From Hongsoonwoonella zoysiae (GTDB taxonomy: Bacteria > Pseudomonadota > Alphaproteobacteria > Rhizobiales > Stappiaceae): a DNA stretch of 64,000 nucleotides. A program made the position numbers and the translations under genes. This document shows positions 8,125 through 16,143 of this stretch, one piece after another. The DNA is taken from the NCBI RefSeq assembly GCF_013266695.1, contig NZ_JABRXF010000002.1, positions 868,001 through 932,000 of the forward strand. Direction: 5' to 3'. The first letter of the stretch is position 1, and each line of letters begins with the position of its first letter. The notes below the pieces were generated by a model. It saw nothing but the letters and a program-made list of their open reading frames with translations. It was not told the origin of the DNA and searched no databases.

Positions 8125-10044
8125 TTATTGCGCGGGTTCCACTTCCTCCGCCCGGCGACCGCGAAGCACATAGCCCTCTTCGTCGGCGGTAACGGCCCGC
8201 AGGCGCTCTTCGGCCTCGCTCGCTTCCTGCTGGCGCGCCCACATGGAGGCGTATAGCCCGCCCTTCGCAAGCAGTTCCTGATGGGTGCCGCGCTCGACCA
8301 CGCGTCCCTTTTCCAGCACGAGGATCATCTTCGAGTTCACCACCGTCGACAGCCGGTGGGCAATAACCAGCGTCGTTCTGTTTTTCGAGACCTGGTCGAG
8401 CGCGGACTGGATTTCGCGCTCCGTGTGCGTGTCGAGCGCCGATGTCGCCTCGTCGAGGATCAAGATCGGGGGCGCCTTCAGGATCGTGCGGGCAATCGCC
8501 ACACGCTGCTTCTCGCCGCCCGAAAGCTTCAAGCCCCGCTCGCCAACTTCCGTATCGAAGCCCTTGGGCAGCGTGTCGATAAAATCGGAGATCTGCGCAA
8601 GGCGTGCGGCATCGCGCACCTCTTCCTCGCTCGCGTCGGGGCGCCCGTAGCGGATATTATAGGCGATCGTCTCGTTGAAAAGCACAGTGTCTTGGGGAAC
8701 GATGCCAATTTTCGCCCGCACGCTTTCCTGCGAGACGTCGCGTACATCCTGCCCGTCTATCGTGATGCGTCCGCCGGTCACGTCGTAAAAGCGAAAGAGC
8801 AGCCGGGAGATCGTGGATTTACCGGCGCCTGAAGGGCCGACGATCGCCACGGTTTCGCCTGCTGGCACTTCGAAATCAACCCCGTGCAGGATCGCGCGGT
8901 CCGCGTCGTAGTGAAAGCTCACGCTCTCGAAGCGGATATTCCCCTCACCCACTTCAAGGTCGGGCGCTCCCGGCTTGTTGGATATCTCGGCGGGAACCTG
9001 CAGCAGGTTGAACATCGCCTCGATGTCTGCAAGACCCTGTCGGATTTCGCGATAGAGAAAGCCGATGAAGTTGAGCGGAATGGAAAGCTGCAGGAGCAGC
9101 GCGTTGATCATGACGAAATCGCCGACAGTCTGCGTGCCCGCGATCACCGCACGTGCGGAAAAGATCATGCAAAGCGCCATGCCGACACCGAGGATCACCG
9201 CCTGCCCGAAATTCAGCCAGGCAAGCGAGGTCCAGGTCTTGGTCGCCGCGCGTTCGTAACCTGCCATCGACTGGTCGAAGCGCCCGACTTCCATCTTCTC
9301 GTTCCCGAAATACTTGACGGTCTCGAAATTCAGGAGGCTGTCGATCGCCTTGGAATTGGCTTCCGTGTCGTTCTCGTTCATCTCGCGGCGGATGGAGATG
9401 CGCCAGTTCGAGGTTTTCACCGTGAACCAGACATAGGCGACGATCATGGCCGCCACGACGATCACATAGGAAAAGCCGAACTGATACCAGATCACTGCCG
9501 CCATGATGGCGAATTCCAGAATGGTCGGAAAACCGTTCAGGATCGTGAAGCGGACGATGTTCTCGATACCCTTCACGCCGCGTTCGATCACTCGCGAAAG
9601 CCCGCCCGTACGCCGGGCCAGGTGGAAGCGAAGCGACAGCGCATGCAGATGACGGAAGGTAACGAGCGCCAGTTGACGCACCGCATGCTGGCCGACGCGC
9701 GCGAACAGTGCGTCGCGAAGCTGATTGAAGCCGACGAAACTCACCCGCGCGACATTATAGGCGATCACCAGCATAACCGGCGCCGCGATCAGAGCGGGCA
9801 GCCCGCTATCTCCCTCCCCCGTCAGCGCATCGGTCGCGAACTTGAAGAAATAGGGCGACAGAACCGTGACGAACTTGGCGATCACGAGCGCTACGATCGC
9901 CAGCATGACGCGTTTTTTCAGGTCGGGCCGCTCCTGCGGCCAGATATAGGGCCACAGGTTTTGCAGCGTCTGCAGCGTCGAACCTTCATCGGCGGAGACG
10001 AACGGCTCCTGCGCCGCCTGGATCCCGGAACGGCGGCTGGTCAT
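8125..10044 (-). CDS. Atm1/HMT1-type ABC exporter, fused permease-ATPase
   Basis: A half-transporter of 639 residues: about six transmembrane helices (60-340), then a nucleotide-binding domain with Walker A GPSGAGKST, signature LSGGEKQR, Walker B ILILDEATSALD and H-loop IAHRLST. The sequence resembles bacterial Atm1 (ABCB7/HMT1) exporters, which move glutathione conjugates of metals or sulfur compounds out of the cytosol. I place the start at ATG 10044, which forms an ATGA overlap with the arsR stop and has AGGA seven bases ahead; an in-frame ATG at 10065 inside arsR is the alternative. Coupling to a Cys-rich ArsR sensor suggests export of a thiol-bound metal or metalloid such as arsenic, cadmium or mercury. 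Confidence 0.88.
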   Translation of the reverse strand: MTSRRSGIQAAQEPFVSADEGSTLQTLQNLWPYIWPQERPDLKKRVMLAIVALVIAKFVTVLSPYFFKFATDALTGEGDSGLPALIAAPVMLVIAYNVARVSFVGFNQLRDALFARVGQHAVRQLALVTFRHLHALSLRFHLARRTGGLSRVIERGVKGIENIVRFTILNGFPTILEFAIMAAVIWYQFGFSYVIVVAAMIVAYVWFTVKTSNWRISIRREMNENDTEANSKAIDSLLNFETVKYFGNEKMEVGRFDQSMAGYERAATKTWTSLAWLNFGQAVILGVGMALCMIFSARAVIAGTQTVGDFVMINALLLQLSIPLNFIGFLYREIRQGLADIEAMFNLLQVPAEISNKPGAPDLEVGEGNIRFESVSFHYDADRAILHGVDFEVPAGETVAIVGPSGAGKSTISRLLFRFYDVTGGRITIDGQDVRDVSQESVRAKIGIVPQDTVLFNETIAYNIRYGRPDASEEEVRDAARLAQISDFIDTLPKGFDTEVGERGLKLSGGEKQRVAIARTILKAPPILILDEATSALDTHTEREIQSALDQVSKNRTTLVIAHRLSTVVNSKMILVLEKGRVVERGTHQELLAKGGLYASMWARQQEASEAEERLRAVTADEEGYVLRGRRAEEVEPAQ

Positions 10045-10466
10045 GGCTTTTCCTTTCGCGGGCAATCGGCCTCGCGGTTGTCATCGGTCAAGGCTTGACG
10101 TTCATGGTCTTCATGGCCGGAAACGGCGGTATCGAGCGTCTCCATCAACGTGCGCGACAGCGCGGCAAAGCTACGCAACGCATCGCTCCTGATGTAATAG
10201 CGGCAGCAGCGCCCCTTCGCCTCGCAGCCGATCAGCCCCGCGCATTTCAGCACGTTCAGGTGCTGAGATATGGTCGACTGGGCGAGCGACAGCTTCGAGA
10301 CGATCTCGCCACAGCAGGCATGGTCGCAAGTCGAAAGCACCCGCAGGATATCGATGCGCGCTGGGTGGCCGAGAGCCTTGTAGAGCCCGGCCAGATCGCT
10401 ACCGCAACAGCAAGGATTCGTGTCGGCCCGCTTGAAAGGCGCACAGGTAGAAGGGATGTCGGACAT
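10041..10466 (-). CDS. ArsR/SmtB-family metalloregulator, Cys-rich
   Basis: A protein of 141 residues with the ArsR winged helix (GLYKALGHPARIDILRVL at 27-44, recognition helix SLAQSTISQHLNVLKCAGLI). Cysteines are plentiful: Cys8, Cys19-20-21, Cys47, Cys51, Cys52, Cys75, Cys81 and Cys87-88. Cys47/51/52 sit just before the recognition helix, as in the alpha-3 thiolate site of arsenic/antimony or cadmium sensors. The N-terminal CCCG cluster could supply further ligands, as in CadC-type proteins. The gene overlaps the exporter by four bases, and a 24-base palindrome covers its own start, giving a simple metal-derepressed operon. I see no Shine-Dalgarno sequence before ATG 10466, so it may be read from a leaderless message. 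Which metal binds is not determined by sequence. Confidence 0.92.
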   Translation of the reverse strand: MSDIPSTCAPFKRADTNPCCCGSDLAGLYKALGHPARIDILRVLSTCDHACCGEIVSKLSLAQSTISQHLNVLKCAGLIGCEAKGRCCRYYIRSDALRSFAALSRTLMETLDTAVSGHEDHERQALTDDNREADCPRKEKP

Positions 10467-10488
10467 TCATCGTAATTTAGCGATGAAT
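10465..10488. promoter_or_regulatory. Palindromic operator over the arsR start codon
   Basis: ATTCATCG and CGATGAAT (10465-10472 and 10481-10488) form a perfect 8-bp inverted repeat around an AT-rich 8-base centre. Size, AT-rich centre and position match the autoregulatory operators of ArsR-family repressors. The left arm includes bases of the ATG itself, so a bound dimer would block initiation directly. Confidence 0.7.
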
Positions 10489-10571
10489 TGCCGAGCTACA
10501 AGGGTCCGGCGGCAAATTTTCGCAAGGTTACTCCGAACAGCGGCGCTTGGCAGCGCGCGGCCGGACACGAG

Positions 10572-12125
10572 TCAGTTGGCCGATTGCTCTTCCCACACCT
10601 TGTCGCGCACCGGCAGGACAAACACCTGCCCCGGATAAATCAGGTCCGGGTTGCGGATCTGTCGCTGGTTCGCCTGGTAGATCGTGGTGTAGCGGATGCC
10701 TTCGCCATAAAGCCTTCGCGAGATCGTCCAAAGATTGTCGCCGCGCCGGATAATGACGTTGGGGATCGGCCCGGTGGAGCCCTGGGCAGCAGTGCCCGCA
10801 CCGCTACCCGACCCTTGCGCCGAAACGGATATCGGACGAAGCACGACCTGATCCGGCGCCCGTTCGAAGGTGACTTCGGCCCTCGCGGTCACTTCGCCTT
10901 CGCTGTTCTCCACCTTGTCGGCGCGCACATCCACCTTGCCCGGCTCGATCTTCTTCGTACCTTCCAGCAGCCAGCGTCCCGTATTGTCCGTCCTTGTCTC
11001 GCCGACGAGCTCATTATCCACATAAACGCGCACATCACTGCCGGGCTCAGCCTGGCCGGCGACATAGAGCCGGTCTTTTTCCGTCTCGACCGCCTCAACG
11101 GTTACCGAGCCGTCCGGTTCCGGAGCCGTCTCCTGCGTTCCACCCGCTTGCGCCGATGCTTCGACGTCGATGTTTGCGACTATCGTTTCGCCTTGCGCGG
11201 GCGACGAAGAAACTTCGTCGCTTTCCGGGGCTGCTCGTGGTGTATCGGAAGCAGCCTCATTTTCCCTCTTCAGCAGCGCGACTTCTTCGCTCTCGCCAGC
11301 CGCGGCGTCGTTCACGACAGGGGCATCCTTGGCTTCAGCCGCTTCTGGCGGGGCCGCAACCACCGAGGTTTCCTCCCGGGTCGAAACCGCCACTTCAGAC
11401 TTGCCTGCGTCTTCGGAACCTACAGCCGCCACCTGCTCACCCCCGGCATCCCGAGGCTGACCTTCCGGCTTTTGCAGGATTTCCGTCGCCTCGCCCGGCT
11501 TGTTCAGCACGACGAGTACTTCACCTTCCCCTTCGGAAGGGTCGGGAATCGAAACCGCGATGCTTTCTTCGGAAACGACGGGTTCGGCTTTCTCGTCTTT
11601 CTTCGATTCGATCTTCACGTCGTGCGTGCCAGGCTTGAGCGGCTTTTCGAGCACAATCGCAAACTCACCCGAATCATTGGCAATTCCCTTGCCAACGATC
11701 TCCCCGTTCGAGAGGAGGGCTATGATCGCGCCCGCTTCCGAACGCCCGGCAACCACCGCATCACCCGTCGGTTCGACGCGAAAAACATCGAACGTGGGTC
11801 CGAGCCGCCTTTCGCCCTGATCGTCCGCCTGGATGGCTGCTTCGGCTGTCGTATCGCCGGAACTGGCGTCTTCCGTGGCGGCTTCGCTCTTTTCATCTTC
11901 CGTATCCTTGACGGAAGATGAGGTTTTTTCGGCAGTTTGGGTGGCGTCGCTATCCGCACCGGCAGTGGTTTCCGGCTTGTCGCCCGCGGTGGTCTCGGCG
12001 ACTTCCGGCGCGCCCGCTCCTGGCAGGCCAAGCTCCGCTCCGCGCTCGTACCAGGCATATCCTAGAGCCGCTATGCCAGCGATCGCGGCGCCCCCCAGGA
12101 GCTGCTGGATACTCTTCTTCGTCAT
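10572..12125 (-). CDS. LysM-domain envelope protein with Ig-like repeats
   Basis: A protein of 517 residues. An N-terminal anchor or signal segment (about 9-26, LGGAAIAGIAALGYAWY) is followed by a long, acidic Ala/Glu/Ser/Thr-rich low-complexity stretch. Two bacterial Ig-like units follow: VFRVEPTGDAVVAGRSEAGA (from about residue 134) and the second containing RLYVAGQAEPGSDVRVYVD. A C-terminal LysM domain (RRGDNLWTISRRLYGEGIRY ... NPDLIYPGQVFVLP) would bind peptidoglycan. The layout fits a periplasmic wall-binding protein found widely in rhizobia. It is divergent from the LOG-family gene. Catalytic motifs are absent, so its role is probably structural or scaffolding. Confidence 0.85.
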   Translation of the reverse strand: MTKKSIQQLLGGAAIAGIAALGYAWYERGAELGLPGAGAPEVAETTAGDKPETTAGADSDATQTAEKTSSSVKDTEDEKSEAATEDASSGDTTAEAAIQADDQGERRLGPTFDVFRVEPTGDAVVAGRSEAGAIIALLSNGEIVGKGIANDSGEFAIVLEKPLKPGTHDVKIESKKDEKAEPVVSEESIAVSIPDPSEGEGEVLVVLNKPGEATEILQKPEGQPRDAGGEQVAAVGSEDAGKSEVAVSTREETSVVAAPPEAAEAKDAPVVNDAAAGESEEVALLKRENEAASDTPRAAPESDEVSSSPAQGETIVANIDVEASAQAGGTQETAPEPDGSVTVEAVETEKDRLYVAGQAEPGSDVRVYVDNELVGETRTDNTGRWLLEGTKKIEPGKVDVRADKVENSEGEVTARAEVTFERAPDQVVLRPISVSAQGSGSGAGTAAQGSTGPIPNVIIRRGDNLWTISRRLYGEGIRYTTIYQANQRQIRNPDLIYPGQVFVLPVRDKVWEEQSAN

Positions 12126-12367
12126 GCCGACATCAACTCCTTCGCCCGGCGTATATTCTCTATTTTATAGCCGGACCGCCCGCCTGTAACCCGAGGGTCG
12201 GTGCCCTCGGCTACAATCTTTGCTTTCTTTTGTTCTATCGAGCCATTCCATGGCTTCTCGCGCGCATGGTTATACCGGATTGGCGGCTCCGGCAAGCGAG
12301 GGCTTGACAAATGGTCAACATCGTCAGCGCTTGACCGGCGCATCGCTCGGATGCCAAATCTTCCCTT

Positions 12368-12979
12368 ATGACAGAACTTACGAGTGTTTGCGTTTATTGC
12401 GGTTCAGGCAGCGGTGTCGATCCTGCCTATGAGGCCGCGGCCATCGAGCTTGGCCGGCAAATTGCCGAGGCCGGGCTCAATCTCATTTACGGTGGTGGTT
12501 CCGTCGGGCTCATGGGGGCGGTCGCCCGCTCCACGCTGGAAAACGGCGGCCATGTCACCGGCGTCATCCCGCGCTTTTTGAAACAGCGCGAAGTGATGAT
12601 GGAAAACGTCTCGGAGCTTATCGTCACCGACGACATGCACCAGCGCAAGCGCACCATGTTCGAGCGCGCGGACGCCTTCGTTGCCCTTCCGGGCGGCATC
12701 GGCACGCTGGAGGAAGTCGTGGAAATGATGACTTGGGGGCAGCTTGGCCGTCATCGGCGCCCGGTCCTTCTCGCCAATATCAACGGGTTCTGGGATCCGC
12801 TGGAGCGTCTGCTTGAGCACATGGAACAGGAAGCCTTCATTCGCGAGGGCTTCGAGGTCGACTATCAAATGTGCGCCGACGTTGCGCAAATCATCCCGAC
12901 CTTGCAGCGCACCTGCGCGCAGGCCGCCCTCACTGGCCGTGACAAGGGAGCGGATGTCGCTCCGGTCGACAATCTTTGA
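12368..12979 (+). CDS. LOG-family Rossmann protein (nucleotide 5'-monophosphate ribohydrolase)
   Basis: A protein of 203 residues of the TIGR00730 (LOG/YvdD) family. It starts with the conserved VCVYCGSGSG and carries the catalytic signature PGGIGTLEE at residues 108-116, with an acidic residue at its end. Family members release cytokinin bases or hydrolyse purine nucleoside monophosphates. In bacteria the substrate is often AMP or a damaged nucleotide, so plant-hormone production should not be assumed. The start is ATG 12368. It is monocistronic and divergent from the LysM gene. Confidence 0.92.
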   Translation: MTELTSVCVYCGSGSGVDPAYEAAAIELGRQIAEAGLNLIYGGGSVGLMGAVARSTLENGGHVTGVIPRFLKQREVMMENVSELIVTDDMHQRKRTMFERADAFVALPGGIGTLEEVVEMMTWGQLGRHRRPVLLANINGFWDPLERLLEHMEQEAFIREGFEVDYQMCADVAQIIPTLQRTCAQAALTGRDKGADVAPVDNL

Positions 12980-12993
12980 TCGGCCTCCCGGCC

Positions 12994-13296
12994 TCAGCCG
13001 TCGTTCGACGAATTGAGGTTCTCCGGCCTGATGCCGTGGTCGCCGGGCGCGTCCATCTCCCGCGCCATCATTTCCGCGCGCGAGCGCGCGGCGAGCAGCG
13101 TCATGGGCCGGTCGGCGACGGACCAGCCATCGCGCGGGCCGATCGCCCAGGGCTGCCAATAAGGGCCGTCAGCCGGCCCGATGGCCTTCACGATCATGGT
13201 GATACGTCCGAACGCCGCAATCTGGGCGTCGCCGCCCGGCAATTCGCTCCACCTGACGCGCTCAAGAGTGGCCGTAGCGGTACGCAACTTACTCAT
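12994..13296 (-). CDS. Conserved-looking hypothetical protein, 100 residues
   Basis: A soluble protein without a signal peptide or recognised domain. The N-terminal half looks like a beta sandwich or strand-rich fold (ATATLERVRWSEL, GRITMIVKAI), and the C-terminus is polar. I take ATG 13296 with GGAG eight bases ahead, not the upstream in-frame ATG at 13335. It lies between the LOG gene (convergent, 14 bases away) and cobQ. Composition and codon pattern look like those of its neighbours, so I think it is a real gene, but no function can be assigned. Confidence 0.65.
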   Translation of the reverse strand: MSKLRTATATLERVRWSELPGGDAQIAAFGRITMIVKAIGPADGPYWQPWAIGPRDGWSVADRPMTLLAARSRAEMMAREMDAPGDHGIRPENLNSSNDG

Positions 13297-13379
13297 CCAC
13301 CTTACTCCGGGGCGAAATGCCGCTTCTCCCAACACTTTAAAGCATAGTCCAATAATCGATTTAAAGCGACAGATCAGGC

Positions 13380-14867
13380 TTACGCCTTTCGTACCCTGTC
13401 ACGGGCGACATCAAGCAGGGCGTCCGTATCGAAACACGCCTCCAGGTGCGCGGCCAGATCGTCGAGCGTCCTGTCGATCACGCTGTCATAGGAAAGCGTC
13501 GATCCCGCGCCGAGTTCGCCCAAGAAGGACTTCCTGAAACCATCCGCCGCGAAGAGCCCGTGAACATAGGTTCCCGCGATCCTGCCGCCGGCGGAAACCG
13601 CACCATCGGCGTGTTCACACTCCCCCTCACCCGCGATTGTCGCGAAGGGTCGCGCCCGGTCGCGGCCTTCCGTGCGGCCGATATGGATTTCGTAACCCAA
13701 GATCGCTTCGCCGCTTGTGCAATGCCTGCCATGTGTGGAGACAAGCCGCTTTTCCGGCGTGAGTTCCGTCTCGACATCCAGAAGCCCGAGGCCCGCGACC
13801 GTCCCCGCCTCCCCCTCTATGCCTTGCGGGTCAGAAATCGCTTTGCCCAGCATCTGGTATCCGCCGCAAATGCCGAGCACGCGCCCGCCACGTCGCACAT
13901 GGGCGGCCAGATCGATATCCCAGCCCTGCTTGCGGAAAAAGGCGAGATCGCCAATGGTCGACTTGGAGCCCGGCAGGAGAACAAGGTCTGCATCGCCCGG
14001 CAGCGCCTCGCCGCCGCGCACGAGTTGAAGCGTTACATCCTCCTCCATGCGCAGCGGGTCGAGATCGTCGAAATTGGCGATCCGGGACGTCACCGGCACC
14101 ACGATTTTCACGCGGCCCCTGCCCTGCCCGTCCTCCAGGCCGAGCGCGTCTTCGGCAGGCAGCTTGCCAGCGGCATCGAACCACGGCACGACGCCAAGCG
14201 AGGCCCAGCCCGTGCGTGCCGCAATCTCCTTCACGCCCTCGTCGAAAAGGGAAGGATCGCCGCGAAACCTGTTGATGAAAAACGCCTTGATGCGGCCCCG
14301 TTCAGCCTCGTTCAGGACCGTGTGCGTGCCGACCAGGCTTGCGATCACTCCGCCCCGGTCGATATCGCCGCAGATGGCAACCGGCAGGTCGGCGGCTTGC
14401 GCAAATCCCATGTTGGCGATGTCGCCCGCGCGAAGATTGATTTCGGCAGGGCTGCCCGCACCCTCCACCAGCACGAGGTCCGCCCCCTCGCCCGTGATCG
14501 CAAAGCTCTCCAGAACCTTCGGCAGGAATTCGGCTTTGCGGCTGCCGTATTCGCGCGCCTTCATCGTGCCCGCGCGCCTTCCCTGCACGATCACCTGCGC
14601 ACCCGTGTCCGTCTCGGGCTTCAGCAGAACCGGGTTCATGTGCACGCTTGTTTTGGCACGTGCGGCAAGCGCCTGCAGCGCCTGCGCCCGGCCGATCTCG
14701 CCACCGTCGACTGTGACCGCCGCGTTGTTCGACATGTTCTGCGGCTTGAACGGGCGCACGATAAGCCCGCGATTGGCAAAGAGCCGGCAAAGCCCCGCCA
14801 CGATCAGGCTTTTACCGACGTTCGAGCCGGTCCCCTGGATCATGATCGCGGGCGTGCGGGCACTCAT
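13380..14867 (-). CDS. cobQ: Cobyric acid synthase
   Basis: A protein of 495 residues that amidates adenosyl-cobyrinic acid a,c-diamide at positions b, d, e and g with glutamine and ATP. The N-terminal half is a dethiobiotin-synthetase-like ATPase ([18 protein letters not shown] near the start, [26 protein letters not shown]). The C-terminal half is a class I glutamine amidotransferase with the nucleophile Cys334 in GICGGYQ and a His in GTYVHGLF. The start overlaps the stop of the YrhK-like gene by ATGA. It lies outside the main riboswitch-led cob operon, separated from it by a 344-base intergenic region that contains a palindromic repeat. Confidence 0.96.
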   Translation of the reverse strand: MSARTPAIMIQGTGSNVGKSLIVAGLCRLFANRGLIVRPFKPQNMSNNAAVTVDGGEIGRAQALQALAARAKTSVHMNPVLLKPETDTGAQVIVQGRRAGTMKAREYGSRKAEFLPKVLESFAITGEGADLVLVEGAGSPAEINLRAGDIANMGFAQAADLPVAICGDIDRGGVIASLVGTHTVLNEAERGRIKAFFINRFRGDPSLFDEGVKEIAARTGWASLGVVPWFDAAGKLPAEDALGLEDGQGRGRVKIVVPVTSRIANFDDLDPLRMEEDVTLQLVRGGEALPGDADLVLLPGSKSTIGDLAFFRKQGWDIDLAAHVRRGGRVLGICGGYQMLGKAISDPQGIEGEAGTVAGLGLLDVETELTPEKRLVSTHGRHCTSGEAILGYEIHIGRTEGRDRARPFATIAGEGECEHADGAVSAGGRIAGTYVHGLFAADGFRKSFLGELGAGSTLSYDSVIDRTLDDLAAHLEACFDTDALLDVARDRVRKA

Positions 14868-15166
14868 TTTTTCGCGGATGCCTCAGGCAGGGAGCCATAG
14901 GGGCGGAACTCGTCTGGAACGGGCAGCTGCGTCAGGCGAAGCTCCAGCGCAAGCCGCACCGTCGGGCGCACGGCGAAGAGGATCGAGCCGATCAGGAAGA
15001 GCCATGTGCCTGCGAACACGAGGCTCTGGTAAAAGAAGAAGATACTGCCGATGATGAACATAAGGGCCGCGAAAAATTCCACCAGCGTGCGATAAAGCTC
15101 ATATTTGCGCACCAGTTCGGCATGATCCGGCGAAGCGCGGCGCAAAGTCTGGTCGAAGAGTTTCAT
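14864..15166 (-). CDS. YrhK-like small membrane protein
   Basis: A protein of 100 residues with two close hydrophobic segments (about 28-50, [20 protein letters not shown], and 52-68, [17 protein letters not shown]), matching the YrhK domain seen as a short two-helix membrane unit. The C-terminus is polar and probably cytoplasmic. It is coupled to cobQ by an ATGA overlap, so the two are co-translated. A link to cobalamin synthesis is not established; it may only share the transcript. Confidence 0.75.
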   Translation of the reverse strand: MKLFDQTLRRASPDHAELVRKYELYRTLVEFFAALMFIIGSIFFFYQSLVFAGTWLFLIGSILFAVRPTVRLALELRLTQLPVPDEFRPYGSLPEASAKK

Positions 15167-15279
15167 GGCGGTACCTTTCGAACCTGCTTGGCGTTGTTCG
15201 GAGAAGCATCCGTGCGCCTAATACTTCCCGCGGCAGGCACTAACCTTTATTGACTGGCAGAAAAAGCGATACTAGCGCC

Positions 15280-15393
15280 CCCTCTCCCTTCAAGGGAGAG
15301 GGAAGGGGTGAGGGTATCAATATTCCGGATTGGGATCATAACACCCCCCTCACCCGGCGCGTTTCGCGCCGACCTCTCCCACCAGGGGAGAGG
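15280..15393. repeat. Mosaic palindromic intergenic repeat, about 115 bp
   Basis: This occupies the middle of the 344-base region between cobO and the YrhK-like gene. It contains three hairpins in series: 15280-15302 (11-bp stem, 1-base loop), 15356-15370 (GGCGCG-TTT-CGCGCC) and 15372-15393 (8-bp ACCTCTCC/GGAGAGGT stem). In addition GGGGTGAGGGT near 15306-15316 can pair with the C-rich block near 15342-15355. The arrangement is that of the small mosaic palindromic elements scattered between genes in rhizobial and related genomes. The rest of the gap shows no gene. Confidence 0.75.
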
Positions 15394-15510
15394 TGAATCA
15401 CACGCTACGAGGTTTCGGCAAATTCGCTAATTAATCGAATAACCGGACCTCGATGGTTCAAGCCCGACAGCAATGATCAGAGATCGCTTGCCAAATTCGG
15501 AACGCGCCCC

Positions 15511-16143
15511 TCAGAACTCGATCCCCTCCTGCGGCTTCACGCCGGAGCGGAAGGGGTGCTTTATCTGCGTCATGTCCGTCGCGAGATCGGCGATTTCCAG
15601 AAGCTCGTCCTTGGCGTTGCGGCCCGTAATGATGACATGCACGTCGTCAGGCTTCTCGTTCTTCATGAACTCCACGATCTCTTCGATCGGCAAATAGTCG
15701 TAGCGCAGCACGATGTTGAGCTCGTCGAGCAGCACGAGGCGATATTCGCCGGAGGTGATCATCTCCTTCGCAGCGTCCCAGGCCTGTCTGGCGGCGGCGA
15801 TATCACGCTGACGGTCCTGCGTTTCCCAGGTGAAGCCCTCGCCCATGCGCTTGATTGTCACGAGATCGGAAAACCGCTCCAGCGCCTTGCGCTCGCCCGT
15901 CTCGATGCGGCCCTTTACGAACTGCACGACGCCGACCTTGTGGCCGTGGCCGAGCGAGCGGAACACCATGCCGAAGCCGGCCGTGGACTTGCCCTTGCCC
16001 TTGCCGGTGTGGACGATCAAAAGCCCCTTCTCGATCGTCTTGGTGGCCATGATCTTGTCGCGCGCGGCCTTTTTCTTGCGCATCTTGTCGGCGTGGCGGG
16101 CGTCAAGTTCTTCCTCGCTCAGCTCTTTCTTCTTGTCGCTCAC
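15511..16143 (-). CDS. cobO: Cob(I)yrinic acid a,c-diamide adenosyltransferase (CobA/CobO type)
   Basis: A protein of 210 residues that transfers the 5'-deoxyadenosyl group of ATP to cobalt(I) corrinoids. The P-loop is the family form HTGKGKGKSTAGFG, preceded by a basic, Lys-rich N-terminal helix. VLLDELNIVLRYDYL and VIITGRNAKDELLEIADL are family blocks. The start is GTG 16143, overlapping the cobN stop (GTGA), so it is the last coupled gene of the riboswitch-led operon. Confidence 0.95.
   Translation of the reverse strand: MSDKKKELSEEELDARHADKMRKKKAARDKIMATKTIEKGLLIVHTGKGKGKSTAGFGMVFRSLGHGHKVGVVQFVKGRIETGERKALERFSDLVTIKRMGEGFTWETQDRQRDIAAARQAWDAAKEMITSGEYRLVLLDELNIVLRYDYLPIEEIVEFMKNEKPDDVHVIITGRNAKDELLEIADLATDMTQIKHPFRSGVKPQEGIEF

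Noticed and set aside
10488-11921. Long plus-strand frame antisense to the LysM protein gene
   Set aside because: It overlaps a gene with clear LysM and Ig-like domains, and its own product is Arg/Phe-rich with no family features.
12126-12367. TTGACA near 12304 as a promoter for the LOG-family gene
   Set aside because: No -10-like hexamer lies 16-18 bases downstream, so the promoter cannot be placed.
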